NCBI RefSeq assembly: GCF_026262505.1
Contig: NC_067207.1
Span: 1,930,252-1,994,251, forward strand
DNA length: 64,000 nucleotides
Direction: 5' to 3'
Origin: Trichomonas vaginalis G3
Taxonomy: Eukaryota; Parabasalia; Trichomonadida; Trichomonadidae
Shown: positions 41,324 through 52,817 of the stretch, piece by piece
Layout of the letters: the number at the start of each line of letters is the position of its first letter
How positions within the stretch are numbered: the stretch's first letter is position 1
Position numbers and translations under genes: made by a program
The notes under the pieces: model-generated
Databases searched by the model: none
Told to the model about the DNA's origin: nothing
What the model saw: only the letters and a program-made list of their open reading frames with translations

Positions 41324-41562
41324 GACAAGAGTGCAAAAACACTCTTGTCAGTCACAATGCATTCCGGGAGACATTGCCTATGCATGTCTCCCACAATGGC
41401 ACAATCTTTTTGCAATCACAAGACGATTGCAAAACTTTGACCGACAAGAGTGCAAAACACACTCTTGTCAGTCTTAATGTGTCATTCCGGGAGACATTGC
41501 TTATGCATGTCTCCCACAATGGCACAATCTATTGGGAATCAAAAGACGATGGGGGTATTTTT
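41324..41562. repeat. Two divergent head units of the satellite array
   Basis: Two ~120-base units (starting at 41324 and 41443) precede the homogeneous array. Each has hairpins with stems different from the main array: GACAAGAGTG with CACTCTTGTC (41324-41333 and 41340-41349), then GGGAGACAT with ATGTCTCCC. The first unit adds a third hairpin, TTTTGCAATC with GATTGCAAAA. The loop of that third hairpin contains AAGAC, as does the loop of the 18-bp hairpin in the main array. The second unit's third hairpin is degraded. These look like older or sister versions of the same repeat. Confidence 0.75.
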
Positions 41563-44500
41563 GACAGGCAAAGTGCAATACTATAAGACGATTGCACTTT
41601 GCCTGTCACATACATCTCGACAGATGCAACATTCGATATGAAAGTTGCCTCTGTCGAGAAACTTCCTCACACCTCAAGAGATGCGAGGAACTTTTGACAG
41701 GCAAAGTGCAATACTATAAGACGATTGCACTTTGCCTGTCACATACATCTCGACAGAGGCAACTTTCATATCGAATGTTGCCTCTGTCGAGAAACTTCCT
41801 CACACCTCAAGAGATGCGAGGAACTTTTGACAGGCAAAGTGCAATACTATAAGACGATTGCACTTTGCCTGTCACATACATCTCGACAGAGGCAACATTC
41901 GATATGAAAGTTGCCTCTGTCGAGAAACTTCCTCACACCTCAAGAGATGCGAGGAACTTTTGACAGGCAAAGTGCAATACTATAAGACGATTGCACTTTG
42001 CCTGTCACATACATCTCGACAGAGGCAACATTCGATATGAAAGTTGCCTCTGTCGAGAAACTTCCTCACACCTCAAGAGATGCGAGGAACTTTTGACAGG
42101 CAAAGTGCAATACTATAAGACGATTGCACTTTGCCTGTCACATACATCTCGACAGAGGCAACATTCGATATGAAAGTTGCCTCTGTCGAGAAACTTCCTC
42201 ACACCTCAAGAGATGCGAGGAACTTTTGACAGGCAAAGTGCAATACTATAAGACGATTGCACTTTGCCTGTCACATACATCTCGACAGAGGCAACATTCG
42301 ATATGAAAGTTGCCTCTGTCGAGAAACTTCCTCACACCTCAAGAGATGCGAGGAACTTTTGACAGGCAAAGTGCAATACTATAAGACGATTGCACTTTGC
42401 CTGTCACATACATCTCGACAGAGGCAACATTCGATATGAAAGTTGCCTCTGTCGAGAAACTTCCTCACACCTCAAGAGATGCGAGGAACTTTTGACAGGC
42501 AAAGTGCAATACTATAAGACGATTGCACTTTGCCTGTCACATACATCTCGACAGAGGCAACATTCGATATGAAAGTTGCCTCTGTCGAGAAACTTCCTCA
42601 CACCTCAAGAGATGCGAGGAACTTTTGACAGGCAAAGTGCAATACTATAAGACGATTGCACTTTGCCTGTCACATACATCTCGACAGAGGCAACATTCGA
42701 TATGAAAGTTGCCTCTGTCGAGAAACTTCCTCACACCTCAAGAGATGCGAGGAACTTTTGACAGGCAAAGTGCAATACTATAAGACGATTGCACTTTGCC
42801 TGTCACATACATCTCGACAGAGGCAACATTCGATATGAAAGTTGCCTCTGTCGAGAAACTTCCTCACACCTCAAGAGATGCGAGGAACTTTTGACAGGCA
42901 AAGTGCAATACTATAAGACGATTGCACTTTGCCTGTCACATACATCTCGACAGAGGCAACATTCGATATGAAAGTTGCCTCTGTCGAGAAACTTCCTCAC
43001 ACCTCAAGAGATGCGAGGAACTTTTGACAGGCAAAGTGCAATACTATAAGACGATTGCACTTTGCCTGTCACATACATCTCGACAGAGGCAACATTCGAT
43101 ATGAAAGTTGCCTCTGTCGAGAAACTTCCTCACACCTCAAGAGATGCGAGGAACTTTTGACAGGCAAAGTGCAATACTATAAGACGATTGCACTTTGCCT
43201 GTCACATACATCTCGACAGAGGCAACATTCGATATGAAAGTTGCCTCTGTCGAGAAACTTCCTCACACCTCAAGAGATGCGAGGAACTTTTGACAGGCAA
43301 AGTGCAATACTATAAGACGATTGCACTTTGCCTGTCACATACATCTCGACAGAGGCAACATTCGATATGAAAGTTGCCTCTGTCGAGAAACTTCCTCACA
43401 CCTCAAGAGATGCGAGGAACTTTTGACAGGCAAAGTGCAATACTATAAGACGATTGCACTTTGCCTGTCACATACATCTCGACAGAGGCAACATTCGATA
43501 TGAAAGTTGCCTCTGTCGAGAAACTTCCTCACACCTCAAGAGATGCGAGGAACTTTTGACAGGCAAAGTGCAATACTATAAGACGATTGCACTTTGCCTG
43601 TCACATACATCTCGACAGAGGCAACATTCGATATGAAAGTTGCCTCTGTCGAGAAACTTCCTCACACCTCAAGAGATGCGAGGAACTTTTGACAGGCAAA
43701 GTGCAATACTATAAGACGATTGCACTTTGCCTGTCACATACATCTCGACAGAGGCAACATTCGATATGAAAGTTGCCTCTGTCGAGAAACTTCCTCACAC
43801 CTCAAGAGATGCGAGGAACTTTTGACAGGCAAAGTGCAATACTATAAGACGATTGCACTTTGCCTGTCACATACATCTCGACAGAGGCAACATTCGATAT
43901 GAAAGTTGCCTCTGTCGAGAAACTTCCTCACACCTCAAGAGATGCGAGGAACTTTTGACAGGCAAAGTGCAATACTATAAGACGATTGCACTTTGCCTGT
44001 CACATACATCTCGACAGAGGCAACATTCGATATGAAAGTTGCCTCTGTCGAGAAACTTCCTCACACCTCAAGAGATGCGAGGAACTTTTGACAGGCAAAG
44101 TGCAATACTATAAGACGATTGCACTTTGCCTGTCACATACATCTCGACAGAGGCAACATTCGATATGAAAGTTGCCTCTGTCGAGAAACTTCCTCACACC
44201 TCAAGAGATGCGAGGAACTTTTGACAGGCAAAGTGCAATACTATAAGACGATTGCACTTTGCTGTCACATACATCTCGACAGAGGCAACATTCGATATGA
44301 AAGTTGCCTCTGTCGAGAAACTTCCTCACACCTCAAGAGATGCGAGGAACTTTTGACAGGCAAAGTGCAATACTATAAGACGAATTGCACTTTGCCTGTC
44401 ACATACATCTCGACAGAGGCAACATTCGATATGAAAGTTGCCTCTGTCGAGAAACTTCCTCACACCTCAAGAGATGCGAGGAACTTTTGACAGGCAAAGT

Positions 44501-47500
44501 GCAATACTATAAGACGATTGCACTTTGCCTGTCACATACATCTCGACAGAGGCAACATTCGATATGAAGTTGCCTCTGTCGAGAAACTTCCTCACACCTC
44601 AAGAGATGCGGAGGAACTTTTGACAGGCAAAGTGCAATACTATAAGACGATTGCACTTTGCCTGTCACATACATCTCGACAGAGGCAACATTCGATATGA
44701 AAGTTGCCTCTGTCGAGAAACTTCCTCACACCTCAAGAGATGCGAGGAACTTTTGACAGGCAAAGTGCAATACTATAAGACGATTGCACTTTGCCTGTCA
44801 CATACATCTCGACAGAGGCAACATTCGATATGAAAGTTGCCTCTGTCGAGAAACTTCCTCACACTCAAGAGATGCGAGGAACTTTTGACAGGCAAAGTGC
44901 AATACTATAAGACGATTGCACTTTGCCTGTCACATACATCTCGACAGAGGCAACATTCGATATGAAATTGCCTCTGTCGAGAAACTTCCTCACACTCAAG
45001 AGATGCGAGGAACTTTTGACAGGCAAAGTGCAATACTATAGACGATTGCACTTTGCCTGTCACATACATCTCGACAGAGGCAACATTCGATATGAAAGTT
45101 GCCTCTGTCGAGAAACTTCCTCACACCTCAAGAGATGCAGAGAACTTTTGACAGGCAAAGTGCAATACTATAAGACGATTGCACTTTGCCTGTCACATAC
45201 ATCTCGACAGAGGCAACATTCGATATGAAAGTTGCCTCTGTCGAGAAACTTCCTCACACCTCAAGATTGCGAGGAACTTTTGACAGGCAAAGTGCAATAC
45301 TATAAGACGATTGCACTTTGCCTGTCACATACATCTCGACAGAGGCAACATTCGATATGAAAGTTGCCTCTGTCGAGAAACTTCCTCACACCTCAAGAGA
45401 TGCGAGGAACTTTTGACAGGCAAAGTGCAATACTATAAGACGATTGCACTTTGCCTGTCACATACATCTCGAACGAGGCAACATTCGATATGAAAGTTGC
45501 CTCTGTCGAGAAACTTCCTCACACCTCAAGAGATGCGAGGAACTTTTGACAGGCAAAGTGCAATACTATAAGACGATTGCACTTTGCCTGTCACATACAT
45601 CTCGACAGAGGCAACATTCGATATGAAAGTTGCCTCTGTCGAGAAACTTCCTCACACCTCAAGAGATGCGAGGAACTTTTGACAGGCAAAGTGCAATACT
45701 ATAAGACGATTGCACTTTGCCTGTCACATACATCTCGACAGAGGCAACATTCGATATGAAAGTTGCCTCTGTCGAGAAACTTCCTCACACCTCAAGAGAT
45801 GCGAGGAACTTTTGACAGGCAAAGTGCAATACTATAAGACGATTGCACTTTGCCTGTCACATACATCTCGACAGAGGCAACATTCGATATGAAAGTTGCC
45901 TCTGTCGAGAAACTTCCTCACACCTCAAGAGATGCGAGGAACTTTTGACAGGCAAAGTGCAATACTATAAGACGATTGCACTTTGCCTGTCACATACATC
46001 TCGACAGAGGCAACATTCGATATGAAAGTTGCCTCTGTCGAGAAACTTCCTCAACACTCAAGAGATGCGAGGAACTTTTGACAGGCAAAGTGCAATACTA
46101 TAAGACGATTGCACTTTGCCTGTCACATACATCTCGACAGAGCAACATTCGATATGAAAGTTGCCTCTGTCGAGAAACTTCCTCACACCTCAAGAGATGC
46201 GAGGAACTTTTGACAGGCAAAGTGCAATACTATAAGACGATTGCACTTTGCCTGTCACATACATCTCGACAGAGGCAACATTCGATATGAAAGTTGCCTC
46301 TGTCGAGAAACTTCCTCACACCTCAAGAGATGCGAGGAACTTTTGACAGGCAAAGTGCAATACTATAAGACGATTGCACTTTGCCTGTCACATACATCTC
46401 GACAGAGGCAACATTCGATATGAAAGTTGCCTCTGTCGAGAAACTTCCTCACACCTCAAGAGATGCGAGGAACTTTTGACAGGCAAAGTGCAATACTATA
46501 AGACGATTGCACTTTGCCTGTCACATACATCTCGACAGAGGCAACATCGATATGAAAGTTGCCTCTGTCGAGAAACTTCCTCACACCTCAAGAGATGCGA
46601 GGAACTTTTGACAGGCAAAGTGCAATACTATAAGACGATTGCACTTTGCCTGTCACATACATCTCGACAGAGGCAACATTCGATATGAAAGTTGCCTCTG
46701 TCGAGAAACTTCCTCACACCTCAAGAGATGCGAGGAACTTTGACAGGCAAAGTGCAATACTATAGACGATTGCACTTTGCCTGTCACATACATCTCGACA
46801 GAGGCAACATTCGATATGAAAGTTGCCTCTGTCGAGAAACTTCCTCACACCTCAAGAGATGCGAGGAACTTTTGACAGCAAAGTGCAATACTATAAGACG
46901 ATTGCACTTTGCCTGTCACATACATCTCGACAGAGGCAACATTCGATATGAAAGTTGCCTCTGTCGAGAAACTTCCTCACACCTCAAGAGATGCGAGGAA
47001 CTTTTGACAGGCAAAGTGCAATACTATAAGACGATTGCACTTTGCTGTCAACATACATCTCGACAGAGGCAACATTCGATATGAAAGTTGCCTCGTTCGA
47101 GAAACTCCTCACACCTCAAGAGATGCGAGGAACTTTTGACAGGCAAAGTGCAATACTATAAGACGATTGCACTTTGCCTGTCACATACATCTCGACAGAG
47201 GCAACATTCGATATGAAAGTTGCCTCTGTCGAGAAACTTCCTCACACCTCAAGAGATGCGAGGAACTTTTGACAGGCAAAGTGCAATACTATAAGACGAT
47301 TGCACTTTGCCTGTCACATACATCTCGACAGAGGCAACATTCGATATGAAAGTTGCCTCTGTCGAGAAACTTCCTCACACCTCAAGAGATGCGAGGAACT
47401 TTTGACAGGCAAAGTGCAATACTATAAGACGATTGCACTTTGCCTGTCACATACATCTCGACAAGGCAACATTCGATATGAAAGTTGCCTCTGTCGAGAA

Positions 47501-49051
47501 ACTTCCTCACACCTCAAGAGATGCGAGGAACTTTTGACAGGCAAAGTGCAATACTATAAGACGATTGCACTTTGCCTGTCACATACATCTCGACAGAGGC
47601 AACATTCGATATGAAAGTTGCCTCTGTCGAGAAACTTCCTCACACCTCAAGAGATGCGAGGAACTTTTGACAGGCAAAGTGCAATACATAAGACGATTGC
47701 ACTTTGCCTGTCACATACATCTCGACAGAGGCAACATTCGATATGAAAGTTGCCTCTGTCGAGAAACTTCCTCACACCTCAAGAGATGCGAGGAACTTTT
47801 GACAGGCAAAGTGCAATACTATAAGACGATTGCACTTTGCCTGTCACATACATCTCGACAGAGGCAACATTCGATATGAAAGTTGCCTCTGTCGAGAAAC
47901 TTCCTCACACCTCAAGAGATGCGAGGAACTTTTGACAGGCAAAGTGCAATACTATAAGACGATTGCACTTTGCCTGTCACATACATCTCGACAGAGGCAA
48001 CATTCGATATGAAAGTTGCCTCTGTCGAGAAACTTCCTCACACCTCAAGAGATGCGAGAACTTTTGACAGGCAAAGTGCAATACTATAAGACGATTGCAC
48101 TTTGCCTGTCACATACATCTCGACAGAGGCAACATTCGATATGAAAGTTGCCTCTGTCGAGAAACTTCCTCACACCTCAAGAGATGCGAGGAACTTTTGA
48201 CAGGCAAAGTGCAATACTATAAGACGATTGCACTTTGCCTGTCACATACATCTCGACAGAGGCAACATTCGATATGAAAGTTGCCTCTGTCGAGAAACTT
48301 CCTCACACCTCAAGAGATCGAGGAACTTTTGACAGGCAAAGTGCAATACTATAAGACGATTGCACTTTGCCTGTCACATACATCTCGACAGGGCAACATT
48401 CGATATGAAAGTTGCCTCTGTCGAGAAACTTCCTCACACCTCAAGATGCGAGGAACTTTTGACAGGCAAAGTGCAATACTATAAGACGATTGCACTTTTG
48501 CTCACATACATCTCGACAGAGGCAACATTCGATATGAAAGTTGCCTCTGTCGAGAAACTTCCTCACACCTCAAGAGATGCGAGAACTTTTGACAGGCAAA
48601 GTGCAATACTATAAGACGATTGCACTTTGCCTGTCACATACATCTCGACAGAGGCACATTCGATATGAAAGTTGCCTCTGTCGAGAAACTTCCTCACACC
48701 TCAAAGAATGCGAGGAACTTTTGACAGGCAAAGTGCAATACTATAAGACGATTGCACTTTGCCTGTCACATACATCTCGACAGAGGCAACATTCGATATG
48801 AAAGTTGCCTCTGTCGAGAAACTTCCCACACCACTCAAAAGATCGAGGAACTTTTTGACAGGCAAAGTGCAATACTATAAGACGATTGCACTTTGCCTGT
48901 CACATACATCTCGACAGAGGCAACATTCGATATGAAAGTGCCTCTGTCGAGAAACTTCCTCACACTCAAGAGATGCGAGGAACTTTTGACAGGCAAAGTG
49001 CAATACTATAAGACGATTGCACTTTGCCTCTCCAACATACGCACTCTCGAC
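41563..49051. repeat. 133-bp hairpin satellite array, about 56 units
   Basis: The period is 133 bp, and the units from about 41.85 to 44.26 kb appear identical. Each unit holds two strong hairpins and one weak one. Hairpin 1 has 18-bp arms (TGACAGGCAAAGTGCAAT and its complement) with an 11-base loop, ACTATAAGACG. Hairpin 2 has 16-bp arms (TCTCGACAGAGGCAAC and its complement) with a 13-base loop, ATTCGATATGAAA. Hairpin 3 is a 6-bp TTCCTC/GAGGAA pair. Over half of each unit is therefore stem. From about 44.26 kb on, units carry scattered one- and two-base insertions and losses, denser toward the gap at 49052. Since 133 is not a multiple of three, no continuous reading frame runs through the array. 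No transposase or other gene lies within it. Function is unknown. Confidence 0.95.
41748..41792. repeat. Satellite unit with inverted hairpin-2 loop
   Basis: In this second unit the 13-base loop between the 16-bp arms (arms 41748-41763 and 41777-41792) reads TTTCATATCGAAT, the exact reverse complement of the loop in the first unit and in the later units. The arms are unchanged. This is what exchange between the two arms of the inverted repeat would produce. Confidence 0.85.
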
Positions 49052-49151
49052 NNNNNNNNNNNNNNNNNNNNNNNNNNNNNNNNNNNNNNNNNNNNNNNNN
49101 NNNNNNNNNNNNNNNNNNNNNNNNNNNNNNNNNNNNNNNNNNNNNNNNNNN
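49052..49151. other. Assembly gap of 100 N
   Basis: Exactly 100 undetermined bases follow the last satellite unit, a conventional placeholder for a gap of unknown size. The true length of the array, and whether the sequence to the right is its real neighbour, cannot be known from this window. Confidence 0.99.
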
Positions 49152-49487
49152 CAAATGAAAAATGGCACCTTTTTTGGCGCCTCTTTTTCTTTCAAATTTC
49201 CCCGCCAACCGAAATATCATTCAAATCTTCCCGCAAATATTATTGCTTTCAATTTCTGTGACACTTAAAATTCGTCCAAAATATAATATTAAGATAGGTT
49301 ATCCAATGTGATAACATAATTACTCGCTTATTTGCAATTATTCCTCAAATCAATTCTATTTTAATGCAAATCATGCGGTAAACCACTAATAAATGATAAG
49401 ACATATATGCAAATACTCACTAAAATCTATGTGTATGCTCAAAACTAGAATAATACATCAACTTAGATATTGAAGATTCAGATCAAC
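49152..49487. other. Spacer between gap and TIR element
   Basis: No satellite unit is recognisable after the gap. The sequence is AT-rich, with one G+C-richer patch at the start (GGCACC then GGCGCC around 49165-49182). No gene was recognised. Confidence 0.5.
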
Positions 49488-50758
49488 TACCCAGATTTTC
49501 CTTACTTTTACCACTCCCCATGTAATTTCTGGGGAAAACGATAATTCTTTTTTTTTATGGATGAATAGATCGTTTTCCTAGAAAGGACCTCATATCTCTG
49601 GCTAAAAAGAGTGTCAGATCCTAAATAGATTATTGATCTAGTGTACAAATCCAATAAAAAGCCTATTTTTTTGGCTTTTTTGGTGCTCATTTTTTCGAAG
49701 ATCTACATGAATATGGGGAAACCATCTGATTTTTTTGGTTAACCCACATCTTCATGTAGTCTGGACTATCTTTCCTCGAAGGACCTCTTTACGGTGGTAA
49801 AAACTCATAAAGTCTTCAAAAGATTCATTCTCGATCTCCATGCTGAAAGAATTTACAATAAAAAAGAGATCTACGCATCAAACTACAGCCATAAATGAAC
49901 TGAAACCTATAAGCTCAGCTCTTAGTTATCAAAAACGTCGAAATCCTTCTCAACAATCAAATTTTCTCAATAACTCATAAGAAAAATCGAATTTTGATTA
50001 AGCCGATGTTATAGGTATCACAAATACTACAAACTTGAGCAATATCGAAATTGCCAGCAAAAGTTTGAAATTGCATTGCTCATATTTGTTTTGTAAACTA
50101 AAAATCTGCTTATATTATTCATTAATTTTTTATATATTATTCATATACTTTAATAAAAACAATACTATTTCACCTTAAAAATGAATTTCATAAGTCAATA
50201 TTATTTTTTGAAAATGTATCAATTTTCGATTAAAACAACATGAGAATAAAATTTACGCAAAATTATTTTAAAAAATGGTTTTAAAAATTTACAATTGATG
50301 AAGAATAAGATTGCAAGAAGTTTTGAAGTTTAATTTTAAGAAAAAAAATTCGGATATTATTCATGGATCTAAGTAATCTGATATTTGAGTATCGGCACTA
50401 TGCATAAAACATATATTTATAGTTTTTTTGGAGTTTTATGATTTTAAATATATTCAAATTTGGCAATCCAATAGATTTGTAAAAAATAGGTAAATAAAAA
50501 TAGATTACATATGCAGCAGATTTAGAACATGAAACAAATCTTATAGTGACCCAAAAAAAAATTCATGATCCAAAAAAGAAAAAAATTGGCTAAATGGGAA
50601 TCAAGCCTTGACATAATAAATCATTATGTCGGATGTTTCCACTACACTACAACGGCAGTTCAAAAAATGCCCTTGGTGGTTCTATTTAATAGCTACCCCC
50701 AACGATAGGCGGTGTCCCCAGCTTTAGAGAGGTGGTAAAAGTAAGGAAAATCTGGGTA
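49488..50758. mobile_element. 1.27-kb terminal-inverted-repeat element flanked by TA (mariner-like, non-autonomous)
   Basis: The 27 bases at 49488-49514 and at 50732-50758 are perfect reverse complements, starting TACCCAGATTTTCC and ending GGAAAATCTGGGTA. Taking the outer TA as the duplicated target gives 25-bp terminal repeats beginning CCCAG and an element of 49490-50756. TA target duplication is the hallmark of Tc1/mariner transposons, which are known in trichomonads. The interior has no credible transposase frame, so this would be a non-autonomous or gutted copy. Inside are an imperfect inverted repeat around CTACATGAA (about 49700-49760) and a short direct repeat (TTTCCT-GAA-GGACCTC near 49575 and 49772). 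Identical termini suggest a fairly recent insertion or selection on the ends. Confidence 0.68.
50587..50656 (-). other. tRNA-like remnant with A-box and B-box-like sequences
   Basis: On the minus strand this 70-base stretch starts GCCGTTG, continues TAGTGTAGTGGA (like the tRNA D-arm and polymerase III A box) and later has GGCTTGATTCC (like the B box GGTTCGANTCC), ending TAGCCA. A perfect 8-bp stem (GACATAAT/ATTATGTC) sits at the place of the anticodon arm but is too long, and the acceptor and T stems do not pair. It is therefore not a working tRNA. It could be a tRNA-derived promoter remnant carried by the surrounding element. Confidence 0.3.
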
Positions 50759-51671
50759 ATAACTTATATCATCCAAGTCTGACTCTTGCATGGCTTAAAC
50801 ACGGCTCGAAACGGTACGACCAGATTCAACAGTTTTCCTCAATAACAGGTTTCACCGCACAAAACTGAATTTTGGAGGGTAGCACACTAAAAAAAAATTA
50901 TTCCTGCTGTCGTAAAATTTGCATACCCACCAAATGCTTTCAATATCATAAAGCTTGAAATCAACACCATTTGAAAGGTTTACTTGAAAGGAATGACCGA
51001 AAACAAAGGCCATCCTCTCATTCCGATCAATGAATAAAGTTTATCTTTCTCAGGATTTCAAAATATTTTACAAACGTTTTATAATGCCACTTTTGTGAAA
51101 TAAAAACATAATAAATATTACTATCCTGTAAACGTTTCCCTAATTTTATTAGATATTCAATCCATTGACAATGAAAAACTGAGTTTAGAAGAAACAATTC
51201 ATTCTCATCAATTTAATTTCGTCACAAGGTCTGGCTCAAAGCTGAGACTAATATGTTTCACATAAAATTTCTGTTTCTGAGTGCCAAAATATTATTCTCT
51301 TCGAAACAATTGCCATTCAATAGATTAACATATTGATCATATTATCTAAGTTCTAATAATTTCCTTGTATATCCTCAATCGAGGCTAATATCAATACTCT
51401 ATTTGAAATCACATGCAAAAATATGCTTTTGAGAGTACATCAATTGAAATACACTTACATAATCTTAGTCTTGCATATTGATTAACATTACTTGAACAGA
51501 AAATTAATTTTCGAACTTCAATAAAAAAATCTTATAAATCCATAGCAAAATTTTAGTGGATTAGTATTTATTTTTGTACCATGATATATTCCTAAATAAA
51601 ATAAATCGAAAATATATAATTTGTAGTCATGAATAACGATAAATTTGAAAGGGTTCGTCTGAATATATAAA
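50759..51671. other. AT-rich spacer upstream of the LSm4-like gene
   Basis: About 910 bases without a credible frame on either strand. The minus-strand frame at 51518 is antisense to the LSm4-like gene. No initiator was found at a convincing distance from the ATG at 51672. Confidence 0.55.
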
Positions 51672-52094
51672 ATGTTTCCTTCATCATACTTGGATTCATC
51701 GGTAGGTAAGTTTTTAACTGCAACGCTCAAGGATGGAACAATTGTCTCTGGTACTTTGATTTCAACAGATAAATTCCAGAATTTAGTTTTAGCAAGTGCA
51801 AGAATTGATTTTAATAACGAAGAAAAAGACACAGAAACAACATGCATTCGTGGTAACTCAATTAAATATATAATTCTTCCGAAAGAAATATCAGATGTCG
51901 TTAGAGAAAAGAGAGATGCTGAAAAGAGTGAACAACAAAAGAGGCAACAAAGTGAATACAATCAAAATCGCGAATATCATAATGATGGCCGTAATAGAGG
52001 TGGTTATAATCGTGGAGGCCGCGGTGGAAATCGTGGTGGCCGCGGAGGCTATCACAAACAATATCAGAATCGTCAGAATCAACAGGATCAATAA
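51672..52094 (+). CDS. LSm4-like protein with RGG tail
   Basis: LSm4 is one of the seven Sm-like ring proteins: LSm2-8 binds the U6 snRNA 3' end in the nucleus, and LSm1-7 promotes mRNA decapping in the cytoplasm. The 140-residue protein has the Sm1 part at about 8-45 (LTATLKDGTIVSGTLISTD) and the Sm2 part at about 58-70 (CIRGNSIKYIILP). The following EISDVV matches the IRGSTIKYLRIPDEIIDMV signature of LSm4. After a charged helix, residues ~104-128 are a Gly/Arg-rich RGG tail and the end is Asn/Gln-rich, as in LSm4 of other eukaryotes, where the tail is methylated and promotes P-body assembly. LSm1 also has an extended tail but lacks RGG repeats. Confidence 0.83.
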   Translation: MFPSSYLDSSVGKFLTATLKDGTIVSGTLISTDKFQNLVLASARIDFNNEEKDTETTCIRGNSIKYIILPKEISDVVREKRDAEKSEQQKRQQSEYNQNREYHNDGRNRGGYNRGGRGGNRGGRGGYHKQYQNRQNQQDQ

Positions 52095-52817
52095 ACTATA
52101 AATAAAATACAATTATTTTCCTTTTTCCTACAAATATATCCTAGAAAAATGGTTAACATTCACTATTTCTATTATAAACTAAGTACCATTTTTCTGCGAA
52201 TTAAATATAAAAATATTGAATCAATATAATTTTCAATTTCAAATATTCATATGAATATATTCTTTGCTCTGTATATATTATAGAAATATATTCAATTTGA
52301 GCATGTTATTTTGCAATCTTTTTCGCCAATATTTTGGAAATGAAATTAGTAGGATTAAGCTCGATAATAGATAGTTAATACGATCATTTAACAATAAAGT
52401 AATTAACTATCGCATTAATAGTATTGGTATATATTCAAATGGAGGAATAAGTATTTCTTCCCTCATATCTATATACTGCTTCAATTCCAAACAAAATACT
52501 ATGAGAACGTAAGCATATCCTTTTACATTAAACAGTATTTAACAATTATATTGCAATTTTTGATTATTTTAGTGAATCTACATAATGTTGTATCTATAAA
52601 ATATTCAAAAATCAGGGCTAAAATCATTTACAGACTCTTTGGGATGAAATCAAGAAGTTTGTCAAATCTGAATGAATTTTGAGTGTCATATGACCAACAA
52701 AAACCTTGCAAAAGAACATGTTATATAAATTAGATTTAAAAAACACAATCAATTTCCAATTTTAAATATTCATTGCCTGAAAAAAAAATTGGTGGAATAA
52801 TCGTCCCAGGAAAGAGA
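52095..52817. other. AT-rich spacer and leader of TRRAP-like gene 2
   Basis: About 720 bases without a recognisable gene. An initiator-like TCATTGCC at 52770-52777 lies 46 bases before the chosen ATG. The coding frame is open through this leader back to 52773, but only from a TTG. Confidence 0.5.

Noticed and set aside
41558-48801. Dozens of overlapping ~60-codon frames repeating through the satellite
   Set aside because: They start at TTG, are spaced by the 133-base period, rotate frame from unit to unit and overlap by about 50 bases. They are a by-product of the repeat, not proteins.
41563-49051. CRISPR array
   Set aside because: The whole unit repeats, with no unique spacers between constant repeats, and the host is a eukaryote.
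48875-49268. Frames running across the N gap
   Set aside because: They consist mostly of undetermined residues.
50587-50656. Functional tRNA gene
   Set aside because: The acceptor and T stems do not pair, and the central stem-loop is 21 bases where 17 are needed.
52773-52817. Upstream TTG start adding 15 residues to TRRAP-like gene 2
   Set aside because: A non-ATG start is unlikely in this lineage when an ATG follows in frame at 52818. The same reasoning moved the starts of the genes at 25.9, 31.2 and 39.1 kb.
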